Assembly (NCBI GenBank): GCA_963169055.1
Contig: CAUJFU010000019.1
Location: forward strand, 1-15,404
Origin: Myxococcota bacterium
GTDB lineage: Bacteria; Myxococcota_C; UBA6777
Direction of reading: 5' to 3'
DNA: 15,404 nt
This document shows positions 13,966 to 15,404 of this stretch, piece by piece. The position numbers were made by a program, and so were the translations under genes. A model generated the notes under the pieces. It was not told the DNA's origin, ran no database searches, and saw only the letters and a program-made list of their open reading frames with translations. Positions within the stretch are counted from its first letter, which is position 1. Each line of letters starts with the position of its first letter.

Positions 13966-15404
13966 TTAAAAGCTCGAACCGTCCGACTTGGTTCCCGGGC
14001 TAAACGCAGTCGTGGCTCCCGGCAAGGTCTTGTGCTTTTCGCAGGAGTACGGCGTCAAATCGGGCGCACGGTTCACGGACTCATCCGCATCCCCTTCACA
14101 AGCTCCGCTGTTTTTATACTCCAAAGTATCCAACGTCGCGCCAGCGGCGTCTTGCAGCGTAACGATCTTCCCGCTGTTTGCAAGCCCAAGCGCCGAACTC
14201 GCTGTCGCCTTGTACACCAACGAGCCACCAAACTTGCTATGCCCCGTGCCTGTTCCGACTTCGGTATCACCTACCATGCCACCACCAAATACCACCACCG
14301 CTTTGCCCGCAGCAAGCGAGACGCTTCCAAAGGTAAAGACCACTGTCCCGCCCACGAGAATCTTATAACCCGACAAATTCACCGCATTGGCCGAGATATT
14401 CACGATCTCAATGAACTCGTCATGCAACGAGTTTGAGTCTCGAAGGCCATCTTTGTTGGCGTCTCCCGCTGCTCCTGTCGGTGGATCCGCAAGGATCTCG
14501 TTGATCATCAACGGACTCGTAAAGGGTCGGAATCCCTTGAACTTCGCTGAATTCGCGGTGGCATCCACCCCACTCCCAAGGTAATCTTTGACCGTCGCAG
14601 CCACCGTCACGGTATACTCTTCATCGGCGGTTTGTTGGCCTGTGGTCAACTCTACACGCTCTCCCAACGCTGTACTCGACGATGCTGTGAGGTTCTTGTC
14701 AAAGGTGAATTGCGAGCCACCAAGGATGCTTGTTCCATCAAGGCGACGATTGAACGTCAAAATCACCGTCGTTGCGTTCGTTGCTTGAGCAGAAAGCAAT
14801 TTGGGCGCAGGGCAGGTCTTCAACGTCAGCGCGGTGAGCGAAAAGAACGAAACTTGCGCATCCGCTGTAAAGCGCCACATCGGCACCCCACGCAGCGAAA
14901 AGGTACAACCATCCACATCACCTAGATCCGTCGAAACCGCCACAGGTACACGCACAAGAAACTTGGCCTCTCCCGCCAACCCTGTACTCTCGACCGTGAT
15001 CTTCGAATAGCCGGCTCCTCCGCTCGAAAACGCCCCTTTGAACTTGGCCTCCAACGAGACGACCTCGGATTCATAGCTATCCAAAGCGCTCACGACATCG
15101 GCTTTTGCGCTGATGTCTTGAGCAAGCTTCGTCACATCGTAACCTTTGCCATCCACAGTCAAGTTGCTGATCGCCGTCACTTCTTGACGCCCTTGCGAAG
15201 CGGTCACGGTGTCGGCTTTAAATGAGATGATATCTCCTACACTAAGCGGAGGTGTTGTTGTGCTCGGATCGACGGCCACAAACAACGCAGGGCCATCTTG
15301 GGTGGCTTGCACAAAAAAGCCCGCACCATCGGTTGCAGAAGCCCCCGGCATCAAGGGCTTCAAGTAAGTCACTGCCACCTTCTTGATATCCCCCGCTGTA
15401 CCGC
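13966..15404 (-). CDS. Secreted lamin-tail-domain protein (5' end beyond window)
   Basis: The reading frame is open to the right edge, so the N-terminus, including any signal peptide, is missing; a GTG at 15378 is not a convincing start. Residue numbers here count from that GTG. An N-terminal beta-rich region (about 15-95) reads like an OB-fold module (GFFVQATQDGPALFV then VGDIISF). An Ig-like SbsA-type region follows (about 192-283: KLLSAQATNATTVILTFNRR). A lamin tail domain closes the protein (about 289-425: INEILADPP, GDANKDGLRDSNSLHDEF, IEIVN, VNLSGYKI). Four Cys residues (158, 189, 427, 446) fit an extracytoplasmic location. Such proteins are usually cell-surface or secreted with unknown function. 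It converges on the ComEA-like gene, with 88 bp between the stops and no clear terminator. Confidence 0.8.
   Translation of the reverse strand, partial: GTAGDIKKVAVTYLKPLMPGASATDGAGFFVQATQDGPALFVAVDPSTTTPPLSVGDIISFKADTVTASQGRQEVTAISNLTVDGKGYDVTKLAQDISAKADVVSALDSYESEVVSLEAKFKGAFSSGGAGYSKITVESTGLAGEAKFLVRVPVAVSTDLGDVDGCTFSLRGVPMWRFTADAQVSFFSLTALTLKTCPAPKLLSAQATNATTVILTFNRRLDGTSILGGSQFTFDKNLTASSSTALGERVELTTGQQTADEEYTVTVAATVKDYLGSGVDATANSAKFKGFRPFTSPLMINEILADPPTGAAGDANKDGLRDSNSLHDEFIEIVNISANAVNLSGYKILVGGTVVFTFGSVSLAAGKAVVVFGGGMVGDTEVGTGTGHSKFGGSLVYKATASSALGLANSGKIVTLQDAAGATLDTLEYKNSGACEGDADESVNRAPDLTPYSCEKHKTLPGATTAFSPGTKSDGSSF

Noticed and set aside
13111-14436. 441-aa plus-strand open frame
   Set aside because: It overlaps the ComEA-like gene in another frame and the lamin-tail gene on the other strand, is rich in Pro/Arg/Ser, and has no recognisable domain.
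1-15404. tRNA, rRNA, CRISPR arrays or phage genes
   Set aside because: I saw no cloverleaf-like segments, no regularly spaced repeats and no integrase, capsid or Cas motifs.

Overview
The window looks like a chromosomal segment from a moderately GC-rich Gram-negative bacterium, most likely a myxobacterium or Bradymonadales-type deltaproteobacterial relative. That guess rests on the secreted lamin-tail-domain protein, the PIN-PhoH ATPase, the zinc-ribbon M48 peptidase and the lipid or polyketide gene set. No rRNA, tRNA or other taxonomic marker is present, so the placement is tentative.

Positions 1-254 hold no recognisable gene, only two strong hairpins near 185-223. Positions 255-9773 hold nine genes, all on the minus strand, read from right to left: a PLP alpha-oxoamine synthase, a malonyl-CoA acyltransferase, a FabZ-type dehydratase, a FabF-type ketosynthase, a FabG-type ketoreductase, an HMG-CoA-synthase-like enzyme, two crotonases (PksH-like ECH1 and PksI-like ECH2) and a FabI/FabL-type enoyl reductase. 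This is a complete type II fatty acid/polyketide cycle, a beta-branching (HMGS-ECH1-ECH2) cassette and an amino-acid-condensing release enzyme. No acyl carrier protein is encoded in the window.

A coherent but unproven reading has three stages. The KS and AT make acetoacetyl-ACP. HMGS, ECH1, ECH2 and ER turn it into a 3-methyl-branched acyl starter such as isovaleryl-ACP. The KS, KR, DH and ER elongate it, and the PLP enzyme condenses the chain with an amino acid to give an alpha-amino ketone, resembling a sphingoid or capnine-type lipid base. Several intergenic gaps in the operon hold hairpins or repeats (2951-2980, 4343-4398, 5229-5330), and one 319-bp gap (8204-8522) has no gene.

From 10070 rightward the genes look like ordinary housekeeping. 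An M48 peptidase (minus) and a PIN-PhoH ATPase (plus) diverge from a 190-bp region with promoter-like sites for both. A membrane-anchored ComEA-like helix-hairpin-helix protein (plus) follows. It converges on a large secreted lamin-tail-domain protein (minus) that runs off the right edge of the window.
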